Assembly: GCA_023457935.1 (NCBI GenBank)
Contig: JAEXBA010000068.1
Coordinates: forward strand, 1-64,000
Length of the DNA: 64,000 bases
Direction: 5' to 3'
Source of the DNA: Bacteroidota bacterium
GTDB lineage: Bacteria > Bacteroidota > Bacteroidia > Flavobacteriales > Weeksellaceae
A program made the position numbers and the translations under genes. Each line of letters starts with the position of its first letter. Position 1 is the stretch's first letter. Below are positions 44,586 through 52,555 of the stretch, piece after piece. The notes below the pieces were generated by a model. It was not told where the DNA came from. It did not search any database and saw nothing but the letters and a program-made list of their open reading frames with translations.

Positions 44586-45944
44586 ATGGAACACTATAAT
44601 GTAGAACAAAAAATCCAGGAGTTTATCGCCAAAATTGAGGCGAAAAATCCAAACGAACCGGAATTTTTACAGGCAGTTAAAGAAGTTGCCGTTACAGTTA
44701 TTCCGTTCATTGCCACGAAAAAAGAATACAACGGCATGAAGCTTCTAGAAAGAATGGCAGAAGCTGAAAGAATCATTATCTTCAGAGTTCCATGGGTTGA
44801 TGACAAAGGGGAAATTCAGGTAAACAGAGGTTTCAGAATTCAGATGAACTCTGCAATCGGGCCATACAAAGGAGGAATCCGTTTCCATCCTACAGTGAAT
44901 CTTTCTGTTCTTAAATTCCTTGCTTTCGAGCAGACTTTCAAAAATTCGCTTACAACGCTTCCAATGGGCGGCGGAAAAGGCGGAGCAGACTTTGATCCTC
45001 AGGGAAAATCCGATATGGAAATCATGCGTTTCTGCCAGGCATTTATGACAGAACTGTGCAAACATATCGGTCCTGAAACCGACGTTCCTGCAGGTGATAT
45101 TGGAGTTGGCGCAAGAGAAATCGGATATCTTTTCGGACAGTACAAAAAAGTCAGAAACGAATTTACAGGAGTTCTTACCGGAAAAGGACTTGCTTACGGT
45201 GGATCGCTGATCCGTCCTGAAGCTACAGGATTCGGTGTTGTATATTTTGCAGAACAGATGCTGAAAACCAAAGGAGAATCTCTTGAAGGTAAAACAGCTG
45301 CTGTTTCCGGTTTCGGTAACGTGGCCTGGGGCGTAGTGAAGAAGTTTACCGAACTTGGAGGAAAAGTGCTTACCATTTCCGGTCCCGATGGTTATATCTA
45401 TGACGAAGACGGCATTTCCGAGGAAAAAATTGAATATCTGCTTGAACTGAGATCTTCCGGCAATAACAGAGCTGAAGATTATGTTTCCAAATATCCGAGT
45501 GCAAAATTCTTTGCAGGAAAACGTCCATGGGAAGTGAAATGCGACGTGGCATTCCCTTGTGCAACACAGAACGAACTTCACCTTGAAGATGCCAAAAAAC
45601 TGGTTGAAAACGGTGTAATGTGTGTAACTGAAGCTGCCAACATGCCTTCAACACTGGACGCAATCAATCATTTCCTTGACCATAAAGTACTCTTCAGCCC
45701 AGGAAAAGCTTCCAACGCCGGAGGTGTGGCAACTTCAGGTCTGGAAATGACACAGAACTCCATCCGTCTGAACTGGTCTTCTGAAGAAGTGGACGCAAGA
45801 CTGAAGGAAATTATGATCGGAATTCACAAAGCCTGCAGAGATTATGGTAAAGAAGACGACGGCTATGTAAACTATGTAAAAGGAGCAAACATCGCCGGCT
45901 TCGTAAAAGTAGCGGAAGCAATGCTGGCTCAGGGTGTAGTATAA
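44586..45944 (+). CDS. gdhA: Glutamate dehydrogenase (NADP-type)
   Basis: Interconverts 2-oxoglutarate plus ammonia and glutamate. The 452-residue length matches hexameric small GDHs. Motifs are GGIRFHPTVNLSVLKFLAFEQ, the catalytic Lys region PMGGGKGGADFDP (about 126-138), and the Rossmann fingerprint SGFGNVAWG in the nucleotide domain. Monocistronic with its own promoter and terminator. NADP preference is inferred from the family. Confidence 0.95.
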   Translation: MEHYNVEQKIQEFIAKIEAKNPNEPEFLQAVKEVAVTVIPFIATKKEYNGMKLLERMAEAERIIIFRVPWVDDKGEIQVNRGFRIQMNSAIGPYKGGIRFHPTVNLSVLKFLAFEQTFKNSLTTLPMGGGKGGADFDPQGKSDMEIMRFCQAFMTELCKHIGPETDVPAGDIGVGAREIGYLFGQYKKVRNEFTGVLTGKGLAYGGSLIRPEATGFGVVYFAEQMLKTKGESLEGKTAAVSGFGNVAWGVVKKFTELGGKVLTISGPDGYIYDEDGISEEKIEYLLELRSSGNNRAEDYVSKYPSAKFFAGKRPWEVKCDVAFPCATQNELHLEDAKKLVENGVMCVTEAANMPSTLDAINHFLDHKVLFSPGKASNAGGVATSGLEMTQNSIRLNWSSEEVDARLKEIMIGIHKACRDYGKEDDGYVNYVKGANIAGFVKVAEAMLAQGVV

Positions 45945-45949
45945 AACAG

Positions 45950-45975
45950 AAAGTCCGGAAGTTTCCGGGCTTTTA
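45950..45975 (+). terminator. Terminator of gdhA
   Basis: An 11-bp stem (AAAGTCCGGAA with TTCCGGGCTTT, one G-U pair) followed by T residues directly after the gdhA stop. Confidence 0.7.
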
Positions 45976-46026
45976 TCTTTGATAAATCCTGTCCCGGGTT
46001 AATGGGAAAAAGTAAAATGAAAGGAT

Positions 46027-46058
46027 AAAAAGCACTGAAATTCAGTGCTTTTTATTTT
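46027..46058. terminator. Second hairpin, likely terminator of the minus-strand gene
   Basis: A long near-perfect palindrome (AAAAGCACTGAA with TTCAGTGCTTTT) with T/A runs on both sides, between gdhA and the convergent gene at 46078. It can work in either direction. Confidence 0.75.
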
Positions 46059-46077
46059 TGTATCTTTTCGGAGCAAA

Positions 46078-46494
46078 CTACTCTATTTTTGTTTTGGCTT
46101 TTACTGCAGTTTCGGCTTTTAAGGGCTCTGCTTTTACTTCCACTTCTGCTTTTCCCGGTACCGGTTCTGCTTTCGTTTCTGTGGTTTTTACTTCAACAGC
46201 TTTCTCTTCTTTTTTGTTCTGAAGTGCATTACCGGCTCTCGTTAACGTTTGGCCTGTTGCCTGAACCGCCGTTTTAAACTTGGACGAAGCCGAATCTGCC
46301 ACTTTTTTTCCGGTTTCTTTCGTGGCTTTCAGCGCTTTGTCCACTGCACTTTCAGTTTTTTCTGCAGCATTGGATACAGCAGTAACCACTTTGCTTTCCT
46401 TTACTTCGGTTTTTGTTTCAGTTTTAACTTCCTGCGCAGAAGCGAAAAAAACTCCGGCGAATCCAAAAATTCCGGTGAGAAGTAACTTTTTCAT
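46078..46494 (-). CDS. Lys/Ala/Glu/Val-rich secreted low-complexity protein
   Basis: A 138-residue protein with a signal peptide (1-20, ASAQ) and a mature region almost devoid of aromatic residues. The central part (about 38-90) looks like an amphipathic LEA- or apolipoprotein-like helix (ATKETGKKVADSASSKFKTA). The C-terminal third repeats KAE/VEVK motifs. No enzymatic motif. Possibly a periplasmic stress or structural protein; function unknown. Confidence 0.65.
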   Translation of the reverse strand: MKKLLLTGIFGFAGVFFASAQEVKTETKTEVKESKVVTAVSNAAEKTESAVDKALKATKETGKKVADSASSKFKTAVQATGQTLTRAGNALQNKKEEKAVEVKTTETKAEPVPGKAEVEVKAEPLKAETAVKAKTKIE

Positions 46495-46602
46495 AATTTC
46501 AAATTTTTATTTATTGATGACCTTAAAACGGAGTCTGGCTTTGTAAATTATTTCAATTTGCAGATTTTAAGAGAGTTTAGGATTATTTGACGAAAACTGA
46601 AC

Positions 46603-47091
46603 CTACTTCTGAAGGTTTTTCGTTAATTTTTCCAAAAAAAGAAGTGCAGCCGGGCAAATTACTGTGTTTTTTAACATCAGGTTATTGATCTGATAAATCT
46701 TCTTCCGGTCGGTATGTGGATATTCACGACACGCTTTCGGGCGGACTTCATAAATAGAACAGGTGTTGTCCGCGTTGAGGAAAAAGCAGGGAAGATTCTG
46801 AAGGACTTTATCGTTGTCTTCGTCTGTACGCAGAAATTTTGCTTCGAAATCTGCAGCTTTCATCCGTAAATGTTTGGAAATTCTTTCGATATCTTTTTCG
46901 GTATAAAGCGGTCCGGTTGTTTTGCAGCAGTTGGCGCATTTCAGACAGTCGATTTCCTCGAAAACCGTATCATGTGTTTCCTGAACAATATAATCCAGGT
47001 TTTTAGGCGGTTTTTTCTTCAGACCGTCCAGGAATTTTTTGTGTTCCTTCTGTTTCTGTATTGCCTGATTTTTATAGAATTCTAAATCCAA
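46603..47091 (-). CDS. YkgJ-family cysteine cluster protein
   Basis: A 162-residue protein with the UPF0153 pattern: CLKCANCC (about 39-46), followed by CFFLNADNTCSIYEVRPKAC. The clustered cysteines probably bind zinc or an Fe-S cluster; function unknown. The start is TTG at 47091, 32 bp after a TAATTTTG box on the minus strand. Confidence 0.87.
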   Translation of the reverse strand: MDLEFYKNQAIQKQKEHKKFLDGLKKKPPKNLDYIVQETHDTVFEEIDCLKCANCCKTTGPLYTEKDIERISKHLRMKAADFEAKFLRTDEDNDKVLQNLPCFFLNADNTCSIYEVRPKACREYPHTDRKKIYQINNLMLKNTVICPAALLFLEKLTKNLQK

Positions 47092-47143
47092 AATGCTCGT
47101 TTTACAGATGCAAAATTAGTTTTTATAACCGAAATTGAATGGA

Positions 47144-47257
47144 TAACGAATCTGCGGCCGCGATAGAAGCGGCTACCCCGCAGTGAAGCCGCGGAGCGAA
47201 GCGGAGCGGCTAAACGAGGAGTATGAGCGGATAGCGCGAAATGTCCGCCCAAATAAA
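47144..47257. repeat. GC-rich dispersed intergenic repeat, copy B
   Basis: A GC-rich block in the 209-bp divergent gap between the YkgJ and truncated haemoglobin genes. It shares the core at 47213-47231 and the end GCCCAAATAAA (47247-47257) with copy A at the window start. Its left part contains GATAGAAGCGGCTACCCCG and internally complementary GCGGCT/AGCCGC stretches, suggesting a folded RNA or DNA structure. No coding potential is supported. Confidence 0.65.
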
Positions 47258-47300
47258 TGTTACCATAAAAGGCATTGCTAATTTTCGGTATCTTTGAAAT

Positions 47301-47699
47301 ATGAAAAAACTGGAATCGCGCGAAGACATTGAACTTCTGGTGAATAAATTTTACGGTAAAGTGGGAAAAGACGCTACGATTGGTTTTTTCTTCAACGACA
47401 TTGCAAAAGTGAACTGGAACGAACACCTGCCGAAAATGTATAAATTTTGGGAAACACTGCTTTTCGGGCAGGTTTCTTACAAAGGAAATCCGATGGCGGT
47501 GCATTTTCCGATCAATGAAATTCAGGCGATGGAAAAACACCATTTTGAACACTGGCTGAAACTCTGGACGGAAACCGTTGAGGAAAACTTCAGTGGTGAA
47601 ACTGCAGAATTGGCGATTTACAAAGCTACCAATATAGCCAACCTGATGGCTTTCAAAATGGAAACAGCAACGCGGCTTTCGGATAAAAACAACGGTTAA
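47301..47699 (+). CDS. Group III truncated haemoglobin
   Basis: A 132-residue 2-over-2 globin. VNKFYGKVGKDATIGFFFNDI, PKMYKFWETLLFG and HHFEHWLKLW are group III signatures; the latter segment holds the proximal His. Probably binds O2, NO or sulfide with heme; role unclear. A TATCTTTG box (47289-47296) ends only 4 bp before the ATG. The 3' end overlaps the convergent antiporter gene by 4 bp. Confidence 0.9.
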   Translation: MKKLESREDIELLVNKFYGKVGKDATIGFFFNDIAKVNWNEHLPKMYKFWETLLFGQVSYKGNPMAVHFPINEIQAMEKHHFEHWLKLWTETVEENFSGETAELAIYKATNIANLMAFKMETATRLSDKNNG

Positions 47700-48772
47700 G
47701 GCACAATGGTAACAAAAATGTAGGCCGCAAGATTCACCAGCAGAACAGTTCCGTACAGAACATTGGTTTTTCCGCGGCTTAAGGAAAGCATCACCACCAT
47801 TACCGAAAGCCCAAGCAGTATGACCGATTTGATATCAATCCCAAGTACAAACGGAATATCGTAAATAATACATACCGCCGAAACAGCAGGAATCGTAAGA
47901 CCGACAGACGCCAGCGCTGAACCCAAAGCAAGATTTATCGACGACTGAATCTGGTTGTTTCTTGCTGCACGGATTGCCGCCAAACCTTCAGGAAGCAAAA
48001 CCATTGACGCAATAATTACACCAACCAAAGCTCGCGGCGCGCCCATACTCTCTACAAAATTTTCAATTACCGGTGAAAGTCCTTTCGCCATAAAAATCAC
48101 TACCGCAAGACAGACAATCAGCAGGCCTAAACTCAGGAAAGTCTGCGGTAAAGACGGCGGATCGGCTTCATGTGTTGTATGGTCTTCCTCAGCAACAATA
48201 AAATAGTTGCGGTGACGCACTGTCTGCACCAGCAGAAACGTACAGTAAATTACCAGACAAGCGATGGACACAAAAACCAGCTGCGACTCGGTATAAAAAG
48301 GTCCGCGGGCGCTGGAAGTATAGTTTGGAAGAATGAGCGTAAGCGTAAGAATCGCCAACAAACTAACGAGATAGGTTGTGGCAGAACTTCTCGACAGAAA
48401 CTGCTCGCTGTATTTTACACTGCCGATGAGAATACAGATTCCCAGAATTCCGTTCAGAATAAGCATAACGGCTGCAAAAATAGTATCCCGGGCATAGGTA
48501 ATTGCACCGTCGCCACCGGAAAGCATGAAGGAAATAATCAGCCCAACCTCAAGAATCGTAATACAGATTGCAAGAATAATGGTTCCGTAAGGTTCGCCGA
48601 CTTTATGGGCAACTACCTCAGCATGATGAACCGCAGCCAAAACACTCCCAAACAGCAGCAGACCGCCGATGACCTGTGTGACACTGCTGTTATCCAGAAC
48701 GCCGGAAAGATAATAAACCGACGCAATAACAGGAACAAGTACGGTATAGTGTAAAAGTGATTTCAGTTTCAT
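47696..48772 (-). CDS. Calcium/cation:proton antiporter (CaCA superfamily, ChaA-like)
   Basis: A 358-residue membrane protein with 11 predicted helices and two CaCA alpha-repeats. The first contains HAEVVAHKVGEPYGTIILA and the second VLLPEGLAAIRAARNNQIQSSINLALGSALASVG. The paired acidic residues are the cation-exchange site. Probably exports Ca2+ or Na+ in exchange for H+. Overlaps the haemoglobin gene tail-to-tail by 4 bp. Confidence 0.88.
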   Translation of the reverse strand: MKLKSLLHYTVLVPVIASVYYLSGVLDNSSVTQVIGGLLLFGSVLAAVHHAEVVAHKVGEPYGTIILAICITILEVGLIISFMLSGGDGAITYARDTIFAAVMLILNGILGICILIGSVKYSEQFLSRSSATTYLVSLLAILTLTLILPNYTSSARGPFYTESQLVFVSIACLVIYCTFLLVQTVRHRNYFIVAEEDHTTHEADPPSLPQTFLSLGLLIVCLAVVIFMAKGLSPVIENFVESMGAPRALVGVIIASMVLLPEGLAAIRAARNNQIQSSINLALGSALASVGLTIPAVSAVCIIYDIPFVLGIDIKSVILLGLSVMVVMLSLSRGKTNVLYGTVLLVNLAAYIFVTIVP

Positions 48773-48832
48773 CAGAAAATTTTGTTAAATATACAACTAA
48801 TCTATCGGTTTCGCTATTTAAAAGAGATTGTA

Positions 48833-49177
48833 TTAATAATGTTTAATCCAGTTCCAGAAATAAAAATCCTGAAAATCGGTAAACATGTGGAAAAGCAATC
48901 CGAACGCCATGATTTTCCACTTTCCTTTCAGAAAAACAGTTCCGAGAAAATAAAGTACAATCATCGGATACGTATGAAGCGGATGATAGCCTATGCTGTT
49001 TCTGTTCGGATCGAAAAGAGGATCAGCAAAAATATGATCAAGATCCACTAACATTGTCGCAACCAAAATCAGGTAAGCGTAACGCCAGTTTTTTCTCCAG
49101 AAAAAATATGCGAGAAATCCTGGAAAAATCAGGTGCAGAAAATAATGAAAAATCTCGCGGATGTAAAATTCTTCCAT
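48833..49177 (-). CDS. DUF6122-like membrane protein
   Basis: A 114-residue membrane protein with about four helices and conserved polar motifs DLDHIFADPLFDPNRNSIGYHPLH and HMFTDFQDFYFW. The paired Asp/His residues suggest a metal-dependent membrane hydrolase-like fold (inference). It shares its start base with the stop codon of the upstream alkylation-repair gene, so the two are coupled. Confidence 0.78.
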   Translation of the reverse strand: MEEFYIREIFHYFLHLIFPGFLAYFFWRKNWRYAYLILVATMLVDLDHIFADPLFDPNRNSIGYHPLHTYPMIVLYFLGTVFLKGKWKIMAFGLLFHMFTDFQDFYFWNWIKHY

Positions 49178-49890
49178 TAAATTCTTCCTTTTAGAAAGTC
49201 CTGCCTTACCTCTTCGTCGAGCTTTTCAATAGCGTAACGGAGTGTGGTTCTTGGCATTTTATGATAATGCTTTGTAAGAAACTTCATCAGCTCTTCCTCA
49301 TTTTTTTCGCCCATTTCGCGGAGAAGCCATCCGTTCGCTTTGTGCATTAAATCGTGTTCGTGATAAAGATTTTTCAGAGCGAGTTCTTTCAGCAAATCAA
49401 AACTGTTTCCCTTTCTTGCATGCCACATTGTAGAAACAATCGCCATTCTTTTGCTCCACAGATTATCTTCTTCGGAAAGTTTTTTAAGAATGGTATCATT
49501 CTGATTTTCAAAACAGTACCGTCCAATAATTTTGTAGCAGGAATTGTCCACCAAATCCCAATTGTTGATGTGTTTTCTGTGTTTCAGGTAAAAATCAACA
49601 ATCTGTTTCTTTTCTTTCGGATCTTTGGATTTCTCGAATTTAGTCACCAAAATTAAAAGTGCAGTGAGGCGGTGTTCATGAAATTTTGAAGACAGCAGTT
49701 CGTCCAATTCATCAAGCGAAATTTTATTCCAGAACTCTTTTACAACTTTTCTTTGATCGGGAACAGTAACGCCGACAAACTCATCGCCTTCTGCATATTC
49801 TCCTTTTCCGGCTTTGAAGAAACGCGGAAAAAATTCTTTCTTTTCTGGAATGGAGAGGAATTCGAGGGCGGATTTTATTTCGTTAACCAT
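49177..49890 (-). CDS. DNA alkylation repair protein (AlkD-like HEAT repeat)
   Basis: A 237-residue protein composed of HEAT-like helical pairs, as in DNA glycosylase AlkD. The N-terminal GVTVPDQRKVVKEFW and the central NWDLVDNSCYKIIGRY fit the DNA_alkylation family, whose members excise N3- and N7-alkylpurines. Its ATG lies 4 bp from the tandem array of element 4. Transcribed with DUF6122 downstream. Confidence 0.9.
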   Translation of the reverse strand: MVNEIKSALEFLSIPEKKEFFPRFFKAGKGEYAEGDEFVGVTVPDQRKVVKEFWNKISLDELDELLSSKFHEHRLTALLILVTKFEKSKDPKEKKQIVDFYLKHRKHINNWDLVDNSCYKIIGRYCFENQNDTILKKLSEEDNLWSKRMAIVSTMWHARKGNSFDLLKELALKNLYHEHDLMHKANGWLLREMGEKNEEELMKFLTKHYHKMPRTTLRYAIEKLDEEVRQDFLKGRI

Positions 49891-49894
49891 GTTG

Positions 49895-49964
49895 AGTCGT
49901 TGGTTGTGAAGTCGTTGGTTGTGAAGCCGTTAGTTGTGAAGCCGTTAGTTGTGAAGTTGTAAAG
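49895..49964 (-). repeat. Element 4, arm downstream of the gene: 15-bp (7+8) units
   Basis: Four contiguous 15-bp units, two AGTCGTTGGTTGTGA and two AGCCGTTAGTTGTGA, then a partial unit. Each unit is itself two related parts of 7 and 8 bp. The array starts 4 bp from the alkD-like start codon. The inverse array lies at 50362-50402, including an exact 14-bp inverted match (49903-49916 with 50373-50386). Confidence 0.9.
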
Positions 49965-49975
49965 TTCTGTTCTAT

Positions 49976-50338
49976 CTATTTGGTTAAAGTTTTGTGAAGT
50001 GCATTTAGTTGGTTGGAAATTTTTTCTGCTTCCATTCGAAGTTGCTGGTATTTTTCTTCATCAATAAAATTCAAATCAAGCGAAAGAATCAGAAAGTTAA
50101 TAACCTCGATACACGAACTATAAGCAATATTAATAAACCGTGCTTTCTCCAGATTTGAATTTCTGGCAAAACCTTCCGCAATGTTTGCAGTATTGCTCAG
50201 AGCAGCTCGCCTGATTTGATTGGTAATTCCAAATTTTTCTTTATCCGGAAAATGTTCAGTCGTCAAATAAATGTTCTTCACAAAAGTACGTGCATTCTGC
50301 CAAACATCTAATTTTTCAAAATAGTAAACATGTTCCAT
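49976..50338 (-). CDS. Four-helix-bundle protein, copy 4
   Basis: A 120-residue member of the 23S intervening-sequence protein family. YFEKLDVWQNAR starts the fold and SNTANIAEGFARNSNLEKARF is the family core. The ATG at 50338 is preferred over the in-frame GTG immediately before it. It lies between hflX and the alkD-like gene, bounded by inverted arrays. It belongs to a third subfamily distinct from copies 1/3 and 2. Function unknown. Confidence 0.9.
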   Translation of the reverse strand: MEHVYYFEKLDVWQNARTFVKNIYLTTEHFPDKEKFGITNQIRRAALSNTANIAEGFARNSNLEKARFINIAYSSCIEVINFLILSLDLNFIDEEKYQQLRMEAEKISNQLNALHKTLTK

Positions 50339-50361
50339 CACAATGACTTTCTAAACTAAAA

Positions 50362-50402
50362 CCTTTACGACAAACGACTTCACAACTTACGACTTTACGT
50401 CA
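50362..50402 (-). repeat. Element 4, arm upstream of the gene: 7/8-bp units
   Basis: Units related to TTACGACT and TCACAACT alternate at 7-8 bp pitch, about two and a half 15-bp periods, ending at the hflX stop codon. On the minus strand the unit reads AGTCGTAAGTTGTGA, the same motif as the opposite arm in inverse orientation. Confidence 0.85.
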
Positions 50403-51614
50403 TCAAGCTTCCTCATCATCATAATATTCAAACAAAAAATCATTATACGGAAATCTGGAAATATGGATTTTCAGAACCTCATCGTAAATCAGTTTCTTCA
50501 TTTCCGGGAAGTTTTCTTTAGTTAATGCCGAAATGAAAACCGTTGGAAATTTGGATTTCGCCATCCACGTTTTTTTCCATTCGTCAAGAGAAATATTTTT
50601 ACGTTCCGGCGGCGTTAAATCGTCCTCGTCTTTTTTCTCGTAAGCGAAAGCATCTATTTTATTGAAAACCATAATTGTCGGCTTTCTGTGTGCATCAATT
50701 TCCTGTAAAATCTGGTTTACTGAAGCCACATGATCTTCAAAGCTTGAATGCGAAATATCCACAACATGAATCAGCAAATCGGCTTCACGAACTTCATCCA
50801 GCGTTGATTTGAAAGACTCAACCAACTGTGTCGGCAGTTTTCTGATGAAACCAACGGTGTCCGTCAAAAGAAACGGAAGATTTCCGATTACAACTTTTCG
50901 AACGGTTGTATCGAGCGTTGCAAACAGCTTATTTTCAGCAAAAACTTCCGATTTTGAAAGCGAATTCATCAACGTAGATTTCCCGACATTGGTGTAACCA
51001 ACCAGCGCAACTCTCACCATTTTTCCACGGTTTTGGCGCTGCGTCGACATTTGTTTGTCGATGGTTTTCAGTTTTTCCTTCAGCAATGAAATTCTGTCGC
51101 GGATAATTCTTCGGTCGGTTTCAATTTCGGTTTCACCGGGACCTCTCATTCCGATACCGCCTCGCTGTCTTTCCAAGTGAGTCCACATTCTCGTCAAACG
51201 CGGCAGAAGATATTCATACTGAGCGAGTTCCACCTGAGTTCTTGCATAGGAAGTTTGTGCCCTTTGCGCAAAAATATCAAGAATCAGATTGGTTCTGTCG
51301 AGAATTTTTACTTCGAGTTCACGTTCAAGGTTTTTTAACTGTGACGGAGAAAGTTCATCATCGAAAATCACGGTTCCGATTTCGTTTTCCTTTACATAAT
51401 CACGGATTTCTTCTGCTTTTCCGCTTCCCACAAACGTTTTGGAATCCGGCTGCGACATTTTCTGCGTGAATCTTTTTTCAACGGTTGCTCCGGCTGTATA
51501 GGCCAGAAATTCGAGTTCATCAAGATATTCTGTCAGTTTTTCTTCGTCCTGATCTTTAGTGATTAAGCCCACCAAAACGGCTCTTTCGTAAATATGTTCT
51601 TTTTTTTCCAGCAT
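50403..51614 (-). CDS. hflX: Ribosome-associated GTPase HflX
   Basis: A 403-residue GTPase that splits stalled ribosomes in other bacteria. An N-terminal HflX domain (1-180) with GSGKAEEIRDYV and the coiled-coil/Gly-rich segment RGGIGMRGPGETEIETDRR precedes the G domain (about 200-375). The G domain has G1 GYTNVGKST, G3 DTVGF and G4 NKID. It has an acidic C-terminus. Upstream of element 4 on the minus strand. Confidence 0.96.
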   Translation of the reverse strand: MLEKKEHIYERAVLVGLITKDQDEEKLTEYLDELEFLAYTAGATVEKRFTQKMSQPDSKTFVGSGKAEEIRDYVKENEIGTVIFDDELSPSQLKNLERELEVKILDRTNLILDIFAQRAQTSYARTQVELAQYEYLLPRLTRMWTHLERQRGGIGMRGPGETEIETDRRIIRDRISLLKEKLKTIDKQMSTQRQNRGKMVRVALVGYTNVGKSTLMNSLSKSEVFAENKLFATLDTTVRKVVIGNLPFLLTDTVGFIRKLPTQLVESFKSTLDEVREADLLIHVVDISHSSFEDHVASVNQILQEIDAHRKPTIMVFNKIDAFAYEKKDEDDLTPPERKNISLDEWKKTWMAKSKFPTVFISALTKENFPEMKKLIYDEVLKIHISRFPYNDFLFEYYDDEEA

Positions 51615-51667
51615 AAAATTTCAGTTGCATTCTGCGCCGAAGACATTCCAACGGCATTTTTACAAAA

Positions 51668-51937
51668 TTAGCTTTTTTGTTGTTTATAAATGAATTTCAG
51701 AATCAATAATATAATGGTGGCGATTACGGAAATACTGTTGGTAACAATCATTGAAATGTGATCGTTCAGAAAACCGTACCATAGCCAAAGTCCCGAACTT
51801 ACAACACCGATAATGCAGGTAACCAGCGAGAGTTCTTCTGCCGATTTTTCCCTGATAATCTTGATGATTTGCGGGATGAAAAGTGCCGAAGAAAGTCCTC
51901 CGGCGATAAAACCTATAATTTCCGGGTTGAAGTCCAT
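51668..51937 (-). CDS. SemiSWEET/PQ-loop family transporter
   Basis: An 89-residue protein with three helices (about 8-26, 38-58 and 62-82), the triple-helix bundle of SemiSWEET sugar transporters that work as dimers. FIPQIIKIIREKSAEELS contains the PQ motif. The sugar specificity is unknown. Confidence 0.85.
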   Translation of the reverse strand: MDFNPEIIGFIAGGLSSALFIPQIIKIIREKSAEELSLVTCIIGVVSSGLWLWYGFLNDHISMIVTNSISVIATIILLILKFIYKQQKS

Positions 51938-52013
51938 ATTGCATTGTTCTGTAAAAACAAATCAAAGCAATTATGAACAGAAAAAGTTATATCCTGCCGC
52001 GATTCATTTATAT

Positions 52014-52451
52014 TTAATCCCAGTCTGCAGCTACAAATTTCATGGTGTTGCCTTCGCTGTCTGTTAAAGTCATCTGATGACCTTCAATTTTATAATGGTT
52101 CATTTTTGGAAGTTGGCGGGCGAAATCGTTTTCCAGTTTCATGGCGTCTCCCTCGCAAAACATTAAAGTACTTCCGACATCAGAGAATACTGCTTTGCCG
52201 TTAGGTTTGAAAATAGCATTGAGAAACAGCTTATTGCAGCCCAGAAAAGCATTGTAGCGGTGGTTCTCCGATTTAGTGGGAGCCAGATCCAGCTGCGCAC
52301 GGTTTTTAACCAGGAAATCGTAACTGTAATTTTTAAAAGACGTCAACATCCATTGGCGCTGAAACAGTTCCGGCGGCACTTTCTGACCTGAACATGAAGC
52401 CAGAACAGCAAAAATTAAAAGAGAAAACAGCATCACAGAAAATCTTTTCAT
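52014..52451 (-). CDS. META domain (HslJ-like) lipoprotein
   Basis: A 145-residue lipoprotein. I chose the ATG at 52451, which gives MKRFSVMLFSLLIFAVLASC with the lipobox Cys near 20; the open frame upstream adds a non-signal extension. The META domain (about 30-140) has YNAFLGCNKLF and FSDVGSTLMFCEG, matching HslJ-like proteins linked to envelope stress in E. coli. Divergent from the S46 peptidase. Confidence 0.85.
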   Translation of the reverse strand: MKRFSVMLFSLLIFAVLASCSGQKVPPELFQRQWMLTSFKNYSYDFLVKNRAQLDLAPTKSENHRYNAFLGCNKLFLNAIFKPNGKAVFSDVGSTLMFCEGDAMKLENDFARQLPKMNHYKIEGHQMTLTDSEGNTMKFVAADWD

Positions 52452-52555
52452 ACCAAAAAACTTTTCACGGATCAGAGCCACTTTTATACCATTATGGACC
52501 GATTTTAAGAGTAATTTCACTATTTTCGCAATATTAAATTTAAATTCAAAAAATA

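Noticed and set aside
44745..45581. 278-codon minus-strand frame inside gdhA
   Set aside because: Fully antisense to glutamate dehydrogenase and rich in Phe, Cys and His; not credible as a protein.
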